A stretch of DNA of 64,000 nt from Mycobacterium angelicum. GTDB taxonomy: Bacteria > Actinomycetota > Actinomycetes > Mycobacteriales > Mycobacteriaceae. The stretch covers positions 62,001 through 126,000 of the forward strand of contig NZ_MVHE01000007.1 of NCBI RefSeq assembly GCF_002086155.1. The letters run 5' to 3'. The notes beneath the pieces are model-generated. The model was not told where the DNA came from. It worked only from the letters and a program-made list of their open reading frames with translations, and did no database searches. The translations under genes and the position numbers were made by a program. Within the stretch, counting starts at the first letter, position 1. Each line of letters opens with the position of its first letter. Shown piece by piece: positions 40,843-49,934 of this stretch.

Positions 40843-41502
40843 TCAGCTGCGCACCGCCGCGACGGCCTTGACAAGTAGATCCCGGGCCCGTTGGGTGTCG
40901 ATCTTGACCAGCGGCTGATCCGGGATCACCAGTGGGTTGGCGATGACAATCACCTGGTAATCACCAAAGTGCGCGGAGTAGTCGTACAGCTCCCCGGTGC
41001 GCGCCGCCCCGCCGACCACCGCCTGCAGCACGCGGTGGATACCCAGCGTCTGGGCCGCGTCGATCTTCGGCGCATCGACCACCTCCATGGCGCCGCGCAA
41101 CTGGGCGCCGCTGAAGGCAACCTTCTTGCAGTCCTGGCCCGGGTCGTTGACCGGCAACGGCTGCGAGGTCTCCACCGCGATCACCACGAACCGATTGCCG
41201 TTGCCTTCGGCCGAGACGGCGGCCATGTTGCCTTGCACTCCGGCCGGCATGTCCGGGCCGGCAGCCGCTTTCGCGCAGTTCGGCGGATCGAAGGTCAGCC
41301 CCTCGGGCAACTTCCGCGACGAAAAGAAGGCCGGATCGATAGCTCGCAGGCCGACCTCGGTGACCTTGAACTCCGGGCCGAAACTCGACTTCACTTCGGC
41401 GACCTTGGCGATCTCGACCTTGGCGGGTTGCGAAGAATTGGCCCCTGGCGAGCAGCCGACGAGCAGGCACACCGAGCCGACAGCGAGCACTGCCTTCAAC
41501 AT
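40843..41502 (-). CDS. DUF5642-family lipoprotein (Rv0999-like)
   Basis: A 219-residue lipoprotein. The signal MLKAVLAVGSVCLLVGC ends in a good lipobox with Cys 17. The mature domain (EFKVTEVGLRAIDPAFFSSR, PPNCAKAAAGPDMPAG, VDAPKIDAAQTLGIHRVLQ, YDYSAHFGDYQVIVIANPLV, RARDLLVKAVAAVRS) is a mycobacteria-specific family of unknown function. A GTG at 41511 is an alternative start. The gene upstream encodes a paralog ending in the same LLVKxVxxxRS motif, so the two are tandem duplicates and probably form an operon. Confidence 0.84.
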   Translation of the reverse strand: MLKAVLAVGSVCLLVGCSPGANSSQPAKVEIAKVAEVKSSFGPEFKVTEVGLRAIDPAFFSSRKLPEGLTFDPPNCAKAAAGPDMPAGVQGNMAAVSAEGNGNRFVVIAVETSQPLPVNDPGQDCKKVAFSGAQLRGAMEVVDAPKIDAAQTLGIHRVLQAVVGGAARTGELYDYSAHFGDYQVIVIANPLVIPDQPLVKIDTQRARDLLVKAVAAVRS

Positions 41503-41530
41503 TGTGGTCACCCTACCCAAGCGCGGGTGC

Positions 41531-42205
41531 TCAACTGCGTAACGTCGACACCGTTTTGACCAGCAGATCGGCGGCGAACTGCGGCGGCAACGGCGGCAGC
41601 ATCGAACCGGGATCGGTGGTCAGCGTGGTGAACACGTAGTAGTCGCCCAGGTAGGCGATGAATGTCACCGTCCGCGAATCGATCTGGCTGCCCGACTCGA
41701 CGGCTGTGCGGATATCGGCCACCATGCCGACGGTTTCGGCGCCGTCGATGTGCGGGGCGTCGACGAGGCCCACCCGGGCCGTGGTGTGCCGGTCCGATAC
41801 GGTCCACTGCCCGCAGTTTGCGACGACGCTGTGGTCCAGCGCCACGGCAACGTTCACCACTACCGCGTCGACGATGCCGCCCGAGCCCGACCCGGAAAGA
41901 CCCTGCGCGGATTGGTCTAGCCCATAGCCGGGATCGGCCAGCGTCAAGCACTCGGGCGGCTTGGCCGCCGCGTCGACCTCCACACCCCAGATCACCCGCG
42001 GGGATAGTCCGCTGGGGATTTCGTTCGTCACCTCGTAGCCGGGCGGCAGTTCGCGGGCGACTCGTTTGATGTTGCCCGGGTTGATGGCGGCCCGATGGGC
42101 CGGCGGTGACGACGGAACCGACGATGGCGCCGGCGCGGGCGAGTGAGCGCACCCGCCCACCGCAAGGGCTGCCAGCGCGCCAATCCAGGCCTGTGAGCGG
42201 CTCAT
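41531..42205 (-). CDS. DUF5642-family lipoprotein, tandem paralog
   Basis: A 224-residue lipoprotein with lipobox AVGGC (Cys 19) and a Pro/Ser-rich linker. Its domain parallels the downstream gene: ELPPGYEVTNEIPSGLSP, VDAPHIDGAETVGMVADIRT, FIAYLGDYYVFTTL, and ADLLVKTVSTLRS. A Cys pair (PPECLTL, VANCGQW) could form a disulphide. It starts 6 nt downstream of the acetyltransferase stop, suggesting one transcript. Confidence 0.82.
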   Translation of the reverse strand: MSRSQAWIGALAALAVGGCAHSPAPAPSSVPSSPPAHRAAINPGNIKRVARELPPGYEVTNEIPSGLSPRVIWGVEVDAAAKPPECLTLADPGYGLDQSAQGLSGSGSGGIVDAVVVNVAVALDHSVVANCGQWTVSDRHTTARVGLVDAPHIDGAETVGMVADIRTAVESGSQIDSRTVTFIAYLGDYYVFTTLTTDPGSMLPPLPPQFAADLLVKTVSTLRS

Positions 42206-42211
42206 GGGCGT

Positions 42212-43249
<1,038 letters not shown>

Positions 43250-43287
43250 TTATGGCGTCGGCTGCCGCTGCGGCAAGATGGACCGGG

Positions 43288-44034
43288 ATGGACGACACCA
43301 AGGATCCGATCGAGCTCACTCGCGGTCTGCTCGACAAGTCCGCGGTGCTGCGGCATGGGTTTCTCGACGTGCTGGGGGAATCGACGAGTTCTCCAGTCCC
43401 GACGTTTGCTCAGCGCGCGATGAACAGTGCGTTCGTGGCAACCGTCTACGAACGGTTGTGGCGGCCGACGTCGTTCTATCTGGCCAGCGGTGTCACCACC
43501 CGCGCCGAGCAGCGCCGCGCCGCGGCGGCGCTACATCTGGCCGATGCCGACAGGTTGCTCGACGTGGCTTGCGGGCCAGGCAATTTCACCGTTCCGCTGG
43601 CAGCACACCTGCCGGCGGGCGGCCTCGCGGTCGGGTTCGACATCTCCGAGCCGATGTTGACCCGGGCGGTACTGGACAACAGCACGCCGCAGACGTGTTA
43701 TGTCCGCGGCGATGCGCGCGAGCTGCCGTTCGGCGCCGAAACATTCGACGCCGTCTGCTGTTTCGGCGCCCTGTACCTGATGCCCGAGCCGTTTCGGATC
43801 GCGCACGAGATGGTACGGGTACTTCGCCCCGGCGGGCGGATCGCGATCCTCACCAGCTATTCCGGACAAGCACCACCCATCCGCTATGCGCTGAACACCG
43901 TCGCCCGCGCGATCGGACTGACCATGTTCGACGCGCACGCCTTCGTCGACCTGTTCGCCGCGGCGGGACTGGTCGACATCGACCAACACGCGCAGCGCGC
44001 GCTGCAGTTCGTCACTGCCGCCAAACCTCGGTGA
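43288..44034 (+). CDS. SAM-dependent methyltransferase (class I)
   Basis: A 248-residue methyltransferase. Motif I is RLLDVACGPGNFTVPLAAHL near residue 90; motif II/III regions are VGFDISEPMLTRAV, ETFDAVCCFGALYLMP and RVLRPGGRIAILTSYSG. The N-terminal region before motif I contains ERLWRPTSFYLASGVTTRAE, as in UbiE-like mycobacterial enzymes. The start is ATG 43288, about 56 bp from the divergent acetyltransferase start. It is the first gene of the accessory island lacking counterparts between Rv0998 and Rv0996 in H37Rv. Substrate is unknown. Confidence 0.85.
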   Translation: MDDTKDPIELTRGLLDKSAVLRHGFLDVLGESTSSPVPTFAQRAMNSAFVATVYERLWRPTSFYLASGVTTRAEQRRAAAALHLADADRLLDVACGPGNFTVPLAAHLPAGGLAVGFDISEPMLTRAVLDNSTPQTCYVRGDARELPFGAETFDAVCCFGALYLMPEPFRIAHEMVRVLRPGGRIAILTSYSGQAPPIRYALNTVARAIGLTMFDAHAFVDLFAAAGLVDIDQHAQRALQFVTAAKPR

Positions 44035-44041
44035 CAGCCGC

Positions 44042-44293
44042 CTACGACGCCGCCTGGCAGAGGCCGAGTAGCCGGACCACCGGCGTGCCGGCTTCGTACT
44101 CCAAGACCCACGGTTCGCCGCCGTTGACGGCTTCTGACGTCAGCCTGACCATCACGGGCTGGCCGCTGCGCTGGCTCAGCTGCGTGCATTCGACCTGAAA
44201 CAGGCGATACTCGCCGTCGGCGGGAATGGCCAGTGAAAAGCCCGGCTCGACAGCTTCGACAGGTACCTTTTGCAGGTAGTACTTGGTACTCAT
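44042..44293 (-). CDS. Small hypothetical protein, 83 residues
   Basis: Starts ATG 44293 (MSTKYYLQKVPVEAVEPGFS) and ends 7 nt from the convergent methyltransferase gene. The sequence (LAIPADGEYRLFQVECTQLS, PVMVRLTSEAVNGGEPWVLE) looks like a compact soluble beta-rich domain with two Cys. There is no signal peptide or membrane segment. I do not recognise a family. Confidence 0.6.
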   Translation of the reverse strand: MSTKYYLQKVPVEAVEPGFSLAIPADGEYRLFQVECTQLSQRSGQPVMVRLTSEAVNGGEPWVLEYEAGTPVVRLLGLCQAAS

Positions 44294-44437
44294 TTCCCTG
44301 ACAGTAGGGGCCGCTTGTTACGGTTTGGTCTTCGCCACGCTTGTCTTAGCGAATGTTCAGCTGAATTTAGGAACTTCATCAGGCTTCGCGCGGGATCGCC
44401 CTGATCACAGCGGTTTACGGGTTGGTAGCGTGGCCCG

Positions 44438-44971
44438 GTGACCGTCGCCGCGTTCGTCCTAAGCGTGATCGCCATCGTGCTCGCCGCGGCGTCGCTCGGC
44501 TGGCAAGTGGTCGCGGCCCTGCGGGCCAGACGGCGGCCGAAGCTGACACCCGTCATTGGCCGTTTGACGCCCGAGGGACTGGTGACCAACGATGCCGGCT
44601 CCGACGTACGCGAGGCCCTGCTCAACGCGGCCGAAGCGACCCCGGAGGGCCAGTTCCTCATCGGCGTGAAGGTCGTCAACGCCGGACGGGTGCCATTTCA
44701 TGTCGCCGGGTGGGCAATACGCGCCGATCGCGGTGGTACGTCATTGGTTCCGGTCGACGAGCCGGGCGCCGGCGCTGAGGTTCCACACGACATCGCGCCA
44801 GGGGGCAGTGCAACTTTCCTCACCAAACTGCAGAACGCACAGCATTTCGCCGAGGCCGTTGCGGGCGACCCCGACCAACCCGCGCGTACGGTGCTCACCG
44901 TGTCGTCAGGTGAACGCAGCTATACGACCGAACTTGTTACTGCAGAACTGCTTTCGCTCGTATCCCGATAG
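44438..44971 (+). CDS. Single-pass membrane protein, unknown function
   Basis: A 177-residue protein with an N-terminal transmembrane helix (TVAAFVLSVIAIVLAAASLG), a basic stop-transfer segment (RARRRPK) and a C-terminal immunoglobulin-like or beta-sandwich domain (FLIGVKVVNAGRVPFHVAGW, DIAPGGSATFLTKLQN). The start is GTG 44438. No partner gene is evident; it precedes the secreted C39-like peptidase. Confidence 0.65.
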   Translation: MTVAAFVLSVIAIVLAAASLGWQVVAALRARRRPKLTPVIGRLTPEGLVTNDAGSDVREALLNAAEATPEGQFLIGVKVVNAGRVPFHVAGWAIRADRGGTSLVPVDEPGAGAEVPHDIAPGGSATFLTKLQNAQHFAEAVAGDPDQPARTVLTVSSGERSYTTELVTAELLSLVSR

Positions 44972-45096
44972 CGGCCGCGTTCACCGGTTGCCGCGGCGGC
45001 CGTCACGCCAAGAATCCTTTTAGAAAACGCCAAGGCCGGCGTCGGATCCTTTGCACCCGAACTCCGCTCCACCGCAGAAGGAGAAAGGGGCAGCCG

Positions 45097-45780
45097 ATGA
45101 GGACCATCAGGTTGGCGACGCTCGCCAAGACCCTCCCCATGACCCTCGCCGTCGCTGCAGTGGCCAGTGGTGTGGTGCTGGGATTGGCCGCCCCGGCCGG
45201 CTCGACGCCGGGCGCCATGTACGGCGATCCGGCGGCGGCCGCCAAGTACTGGCGCTACCAGCAGTATTGGGACGATTGCGTCCTCATGTCGAGCGCCGAC
45301 GTGGTCGGTGAAATGACTGGTGCGGAGCCCGCTGAGGAGGACATTATCGAGATGGCGCAGTCGACTCCGAGCTCGCAGGGCCCCGGCCCGATCTACACCC
45401 GTCCGGCTAACCCTCAGGACCCGAATTCGGGAGAGGGCACCTGGTTCAGGGACATTCCGACGCTGCTGGCGCGCTACAACGTCGCCGCGGTGATCGTGAA
45501 CAGCGACATGGCGGGGCTCGAGCAGGCACTGGGCGCCGGCCACAAGGTGGTTGCCAGCGTCAATGGTGAACTCATCTGGAACCAGCCTGTCAAGGATTGG
45601 GACAACAGCGGTAACCCCGGGCATAACCACACCGTGGTGGTGACCGGCGTCGACACCGGCGCCGAAATCGTCCACCTCAACGACAGCGGTACCCGTCGCG
45701 GAGCCGACGAGCAAGTCCCCTTTGCACTCTTCCTGCAAGCGTGGGCGACCAGCGGCGACCTGATGGCCGTCACTACCTGA
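45097..45780 (+). CDS. Secreted C39-like (papain-fold) peptidase
   Basis: A 227-residue exported protein. The signal peptide (TLAVAAVASGVVLGLAAPAG) is followed by a mature part beginning near GSTPGAMYGDP. The catalytic Cys is probably in YWRYQQYWDDCVLMSSADVV, with upstream Gln residues that could form the oxyanion hole. The His is in NPGHNHTVVVTGVDT and the Asx in IVHLNDSG. This matches the actinobacterial C39-like family, in which proteins are secreted without an ABC transporter. The substrate is unknown. AAAGGGG lies about 7 nt before ATG 45097. Confidence 0.8.
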   Translation: MRTIRLATLAKTLPMTLAVAAVASGVVLGLAAPAGSTPGAMYGDPAAAAKYWRYQQYWDDCVLMSSADVVGEMTGAEPAEEDIIEMAQSTPSSQGPGPIYTRPANPQDPNSGEGTWFRDIPTLLARYNVAAVIVNSDMAGLEQALGAGHKVVASVNGELIWNQPVKDWDNSGNPGHNHTVVVTGVDTGAEIVHLNDSGTRRGADEQVPFALFLQAWATSGDLMAVTT

Positions 45781-45845
45781 CGTCTCGTCCGCCGTGGCAG
45801 CGCCGCGCGATGCTAGGTTCAAGGGCGCGGCGAGGGAGCGGACCA

Positions 45846-46262
45846 ATGGACGTAGGCCTATGGGGTTATCTGACAATGGTGACCTTGGCGCTGACATTGA
45901 TCTTTGCCACCGTCGCTTCGGTATTCGTAAAACGGCTCGTGGGCCGCGGGCCTACTCCGATTAGCGAAGAGCTTGGCAGCGCTAAAACGGTGATGGCCAA
46001 AGTGCGCAAACGCGAACCGATGACCGACGACGAATTGACTTATGCAAAACGCATCGTTGCCGATCGCGGATCATTGATGGCGCTCTGCATTCCCGGCACT
46101 TTGTTCATGCTGGGTTGCTTTTTTGTGTTCGGCAGTCTCTACCACTTGCATGGGGCCACTCCATCAGAGCGGACATTTCTCGGTGTGTTCCCGATGCTGA
46201 CGTCGACGAACCTCGCCATTCGATTACGCAGCAGCGCGCGGATGAAAAAGCGTCTGCAGTAG
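45846..46262 (+). CDS. Two-helix membrane protein, unknown function
   Basis: A 138-residue membrane protein with helices at about 7-28 (YLTMVTLALTLIFATVASVF) and 80-103 (LMALCIPGTLFMLGCFFVFG), joined by a charged cytoplasmic segment (MAKVRKREPMTDDELTYAKR). The gene is AT-richer than its neighbours: 46021-46080 counts 30 G+C of 60. That suggests separate origin. Start ATG 45846. Confidence 0.62.
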   Translation: MDVGLWGYLTMVTLALTLIFATVASVFVKRLVGRGPTPISEELGSAKTVMAKVRKREPMTDDELTYAKRIVADRGSLMALCIPGTLFMLGCFFVFGSLYHLHGATPSERTFLGVFPMLTSTNLAIRLRSSARMKKRLQ

Positions 46263-46336
46263 CGTTCCGTCAGGCATGGGCATGAGGCGGAGGTGAGGAT
46301 GCACGATCCGGAACCGGATTCTTCAGGGGTGATCGA

Positions 46337-46780
46337 GTGAGCCCCCGCCCAGTCGGCAGGACCGTGTTGGCGCGAGCCTGGATGCCTTTGGTCGCCGTCA
46401 TTGTGGTCGCGGTGGGCGTATTGGGCATGTGGAAGGTGCATCAGCAATCCGCTCCTGAGCCGGTCATCACGGTCAACGGCCCGCAAGCGCCGGAGCGGTC
46501 CACGCTCAAACGGCTCACCTACGAGTTGTTCGGCTCTGCCGGTGCCGGGGGGATGCTCGTCTACGTCGACGTCGACGGCCATCCGCATCGGGTCGACATC
46601 ACCAACCTGCCTTGGTCGCACACCGAGGCGACCACGCTGACCGTGGTGTCCGGCAGTCTTTCGGCGCAGGTTCACGGTGGCCAGATCGGCTGCCGGATAC
46701 TGGTCAATGGCGTTGTCCGCGACGAACAATCCGACACCCATCAGGATGCGGACGTTACCTGCAGAGTGAAATCCGCGTGA
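46337..46780 (+). CDS. MmpS-family membrane protein
   Basis: A 147-residue protein with one N-terminal helix (WMPLVAVIVVAVGVLGMW) and an extracytoplasmic MmpS beta domain: LTYELFGSAGAGGMLVYVDV, RVDITNLPWSHTEA, LSAQVHGGQIGCRILVNGVV, with the conserved Cys pair. MmpS proteins assist the MmpL transporter encoded next, as in siderophore or glycolipid export. Its stop TGA overlaps the mmpL GTG by 3 nt. Confidence 0.9.
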   Translation: MSPRPVGRTVLARAWMPLVAVIVVAVGVLGMWKVHQQSAPEPVITVNGPQAPERSTLKRLTYELFGSAGAGGMLVYVDVDGHPHRVDITNLPWSHTEATTLTVVSGSLSAQVHGGQIGCRILVNGVVRDEQSDTHQDADVTCRVKSA

Positions 46781-49587
46781 GCGAGCAGCGGGCGAAACGG
46801 CCCTTCATCCCAAGAACGGTCCGCACCTTCGCCATACCGATGATCTTGTTCTGGGGCCTGCTCGCAGTCTCGACGAATACCTTTGTGCCCCAAGTGGAAA
46901 GGGTCGCAGAAGAACTCGCCGGGCCGATGGTGCCGCATTACGCGCCGTCGCAACGGGCCATGCTGCGCATCGGTGAGAAGTTCCGCGAGTCCACCTCGAC
47001 CAGCTTGACCATGGTCGTCCTGGAAGCCGACCGGCCGTTGGGCGATGTGGACCACCAGTACTACGACGACCTGATGCGCCGGCTCAAGCAAGACACCGCG
47101 CACGTGCAGTACGTCATGGATCTGTGGGGCAAGCCGATCACCGCGGCGGGGGCGCAAAGCGTCGACGGCAAGGCCGCATTCGTGCTGCTGCGGCTGGCCG
47201 GCGATATCGGCCAAATGCAAGCGAATCAGTCCGTTGCCGCCGTTCGGGATACCGTCGCCAAGGACACCCCGCCGCCCGGCCTCAAGGTCTACGTCAGCGG
47301 CGCGGCGCCGCTTGCCTCGGACACAGTGGCCATCGCCAATTCGAGTCTGAACAACATCACCATCGTGACGATCATCCTGATCGTGGTGATGCTGCTGCTC
47401 GTCTACCGCTCGATCAGCACGCTGCTGGTGCCGTTGCTCGGAGTTCTGATCGAGATGCTGGTCGCCAAGGGGATGGTGGCAACCCTCGGGCATTTCGGGT
47501 TCATCGAGCTCTCGTCGTTCGCGGTGAACATCGTCGTCGCGCTGACGTTGGGAGCGGGCACCGATTACGGCATCTTCCTGATGGGTCGCTACCACGAGGC
47601 GCGACAGGCGGGCCAAGACCGAGAAGAGGCGTTTTACACCGCCTACAAGGGCGTGACGCCCATCATCGTAGGCTCGGGTCTGACCATTGCCGGCGCGTGC
47701 TATTGCCTGACCTTTGCGCGGCTCAACTACTTCCACACCATGGGTCCGGCCGTGGCGATCAGCATGGTGTTGACCATCGTGCAAGCGCTGACGCTTGGCC
47801 CGGCGTTATTGACGGTGGGCAGTCTGTTCGGGCTCTTCGATCCAAGGCAGCAGGCCAAGGCGCGGTTGTACCGCCGGATCGGGGCGAGCGTAGTGCGGTG
47901 GCCGGTGCCGATCCTGGCGGCCAGTTCGGCCGTCGTCATGATCGGTGCGATCTTCGTGCCGACCTACCGGGTGAACTACGACGACCGCCAATACCAGCCG
48001 CCCAATGCCCCTGCCAACCAAGGGTTTGCGGCGGCCAACCGGCACTTCACCAAGAGCAAGCTATTCTCCGAGATGCTGATGGTCGAGACGGACCATGACA
48101 TGCGAAACTCGGCGGACTTCATCTCGCTGGACCGGGTCGCCAAGAGCCTCATTCGCCTCCCCGGCGTCGCGATGGTGCAAAGCATCACCAGGCCCATGGG
48201 CCGGCCATTGGAACACGCCACGCTGCCCTATCTGTTCACCACGCAAGGCAGCGGCAACGGTCAACAGCTGCCGTTCAACATGCAGCAGAATGCCAATACC
48301 GACCGGCAGGCAGAGATTCAATCGCACACCGTCGCGGTACTGGACAGATTGGTCGGCCTCTTCCAGCGGATGTCGGACGAGATGCACAAGACGGTCGTCA
48401 CCATGGAGGACATGAAGCGGGTCACCGACCAGATGAACGAAGAGATCTCAAATCTCGACGATTTCTTCCGGCCCATCCGCAGCTATTTCTATTGGGAGCG
48501 GCACTGTTTCGACGTTCCGGTTTGCTGGGCTTTCAGATCGGTATTCGACACCCTCGACGGCATCGACCACCTGGCCGCCGATATCACCCAGGCCGTCGGG
48601 TCTCTCGAGATCATCGACAAGCTGCTGCCGCAAATGGTCACACAGTTCAAGCTCATGAGGGACGACACGGCGGCCCTGCAGGCGCTGCTGGTCAACAGTT
48701 ACGGTTCGGCGAATCTGCAGTCGATCCAGACCGACCAGACATTCGACGACCTGATCAATGTGGGGCTCGACTTCGACCGGGCCCGCAGCGACGACTTCTT
48801 CTACATTCCCCACGAAGGTTTCGACAACGAAGACGTCCAGACCGGTATGACGCTCATGATGTCGCCGGACGGTAAGGCGGCTCGGTTCATCGTCACCCAC
48901 GAGGGCAATGCCATGGGCCCCGAAGGCGTGACCCATGTCGAACAGTTCCCCGCGGCGATAACCATCGCTTTGAAAGAGACCTCGTTGGCCGGCGCGCGGG
49001 TCTACATCGGCGGCTCGGGATCCAACGACAAGGACATCAAGCAGTACTCCGCATCCGATCTGCTCATCGTGGCGATCGCCGCCTTCGTGCTGATCTTCTT
49101 GATCATGATGTTCCTCACCCGGAGTCTGGTGGCGGCCTTGGTGATTCCGGGCACCGTCGCCTTCTCCTATGCCGGGGCGTTCGGTCTTTCGGTGCTCGTC
49201 TGGCAGCACCTCATCGGCCTGCATTTGCATTGGCTGGTATTGCCGCTGACGTTCATCATCCTGGTGGCGGTGGGATCGGACTACAACCTGCTGTTGATCG
49301 CCCGGGCCAAAGAAGAAATTCATGCCGGGTTGAACACCGGTCTCATTCGCGCGCTGGGCAGTACCGGTGGCGTGGTGACGTCTGCGGGTTTGGTGTTCGC
49401 GTTCACCATGCTGGCAATGCTCACCAGCGATTTGCGCACGATCGGTCAGGTGGGTTCGACGGTGTGCATCGGCCTGCTGCTCGACACGCTGATCGTGCGA
49501 TCGTTCGTCGTGCCGTGCATCGTGCGAATCCTCGGGCCGTGGTTCTGGTGGCCGACGCTGGTGCGGCCGCGTCCGTTACGCGTCTAA
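46777..49587 (+). CDS. MmpL-family RND transporter
   Basis: A 936-residue RND exporter of the MmpL4/MmpL5-like type, from GTG 46777. The first helix is IPMILFWGLLAVSTNTFV, followed by a large periplasmic domain and the first proton-relay GAGTDYGIFLMGRYHEA (Asp-Tyr). A second long loop includes a predicted coiled coil and a Cys pair (RHCFDVPVC). The second relay is AVGSDYNLLLIARAKEE. About 12 helices are visible. MmpL proteins export lipids, siderophores or drugs. The genes downstream (molybdoenzyme, P450) may relate to a cargo; this is inference. Confidence 0.92.
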   Translation: MSEQRAKRPFIPRTVRTFAIPMILFWGLLAVSTNTFVPQVERVAEELAGPMVPHYAPSQRAMLRIGEKFRESTSTSLTMVVLEADRPLGDVDHQYYDDLMRRLKQDTAHVQYVMDLWGKPITAAGAQSVDGKAAFVLLRLAGDIGQMQANQSVAAVRDTVAKDTPPPGLKVYVSGAAPLASDTVAIANSSLNNITIVTIILIVVMLLLVYRSISTLLVPLLGVLIEMLVAKGMVATLGHFGFIELSSFAVNIVVALTLGAGTDYGIFLMGRYHEARQAGQDREEAFYTAYKGVTPIIVGSGLTIAGACYCLTFARLNYFHTMGPAVAISMVLTIVQALTLGPALLTVGSLFGLFDPRQQAKARLYRRIGASVVRWPVPILAASSAVVMIGAIFVPTYRVNYDDRQYQPPNAPANQGFAAANRHFTKSKLFSEMLMVETDHDMRNSADFISLDRVAKSLIRLPGVAMVQSITRPMGRPLEHATLPYLFTTQGSGNGQQLPFNMQQNANTDRQAEIQSHTVAVLDRLVGLFQRMSDEMHKTVVTMEDMKRVTDQMNEEISNLDDFFRPIRSYFYWERHCFDVPVCWAFRSVFDTLDGIDHLAADITQAVGSLEIIDKLLPQMVTQFKLMRDDTAALQALLVNSYGSANLQSIQTDQTFDDLINVGLDFDRARSDDFFYIPHEGFDNEDVQTGMTLMMSPDGKAARFIVTHEGNAMGPEGVTHVEQFPAAITIALKETSLAGARVYIGGSGSNDKDIKQYSASDLLIVAIAAFVLIFLIMMFLTRSLVAALVIPGTVAFSYAGAFGLSVLVWQHLIGLHLHWLVLPLTFIILVAVGSDYNLLLIARAKEEIHAGLNTGLIRALGSTGGVVTSAGLVFAFTMLAMLTSDLRTIGQVGSTVCIGLLLDTLIVRSFVVPCIVRILGPWFWWPTLVRPRPLRV

Positions 49588-49934
49588 GCCGTTAGATACA
49601 AGGCGCGCTTGTACCCCTGCAAGGACGCGGCCACTACTGCGGGGTGGTCGCCGAATGAACGATCAGTGTCATGACCACTTCACCCAACCCCACCTGCGAC
49701 GCCGCGATAAGCGCCGCGCCCGTCGCGGAAGTCGGATTGCTGCACCGCTGCGTGATCATCGCCGTGCTGACCGCGGCGGCCATCGTCGGCTTCGGCGGTC
49801 TTGCCGCGACCTGCCGGGCCGACACCGGGGAACCCGCCCGCACCTTCGCATCAGCGCCTCTGACCTGACTTCCGCTTTCGCCTGCCCGCCAACGTTTTAC
49901 ACGTCATACGGCCGAATGCGAGTACAGTAGCTCG
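49588..49934. other. Intergenic region after mmpL
   Basis: A 347-bp gap. A weak palindrome (tacaag...cttgta near 49597) follows the mmpL stop but lacks a T tract. The region contains one small candidate gene (49671-49868) and presumably the promoter of the molybdoenzyme gene. Confidence 0.4.
49671..49868 (+). CDS. Possible 65-residue membrane protein
   Basis: From ATG 49671: a short polar start, one hydrophobic helix (CVIIAVLTAAAIVGFGGLAA) and a short tail. It could be a small membrane or secreted protein, but there is no family support and only weak translation signals. It lies between mmpL and the molybdoenzyme gene. Confidence 0.3.
   Translation: MTTSPNPTCDAAISAAPVAEVGLLHRCVIIAVLTAAAIVGFGGLAATCRADTGEPARTFASAPLT

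Noticed and set aside
46777..49587. Naming the transporter MmpL4 or MmpL5
   Set aside because: The family is clear, but paralogs are too numerous to assign a specific number without a phylogeny.
49594..49612. Intrinsic terminator after mmpL
   Set aside because: The palindrome is short (tacaag/cttgta) and is not followed by a T-rich tract.
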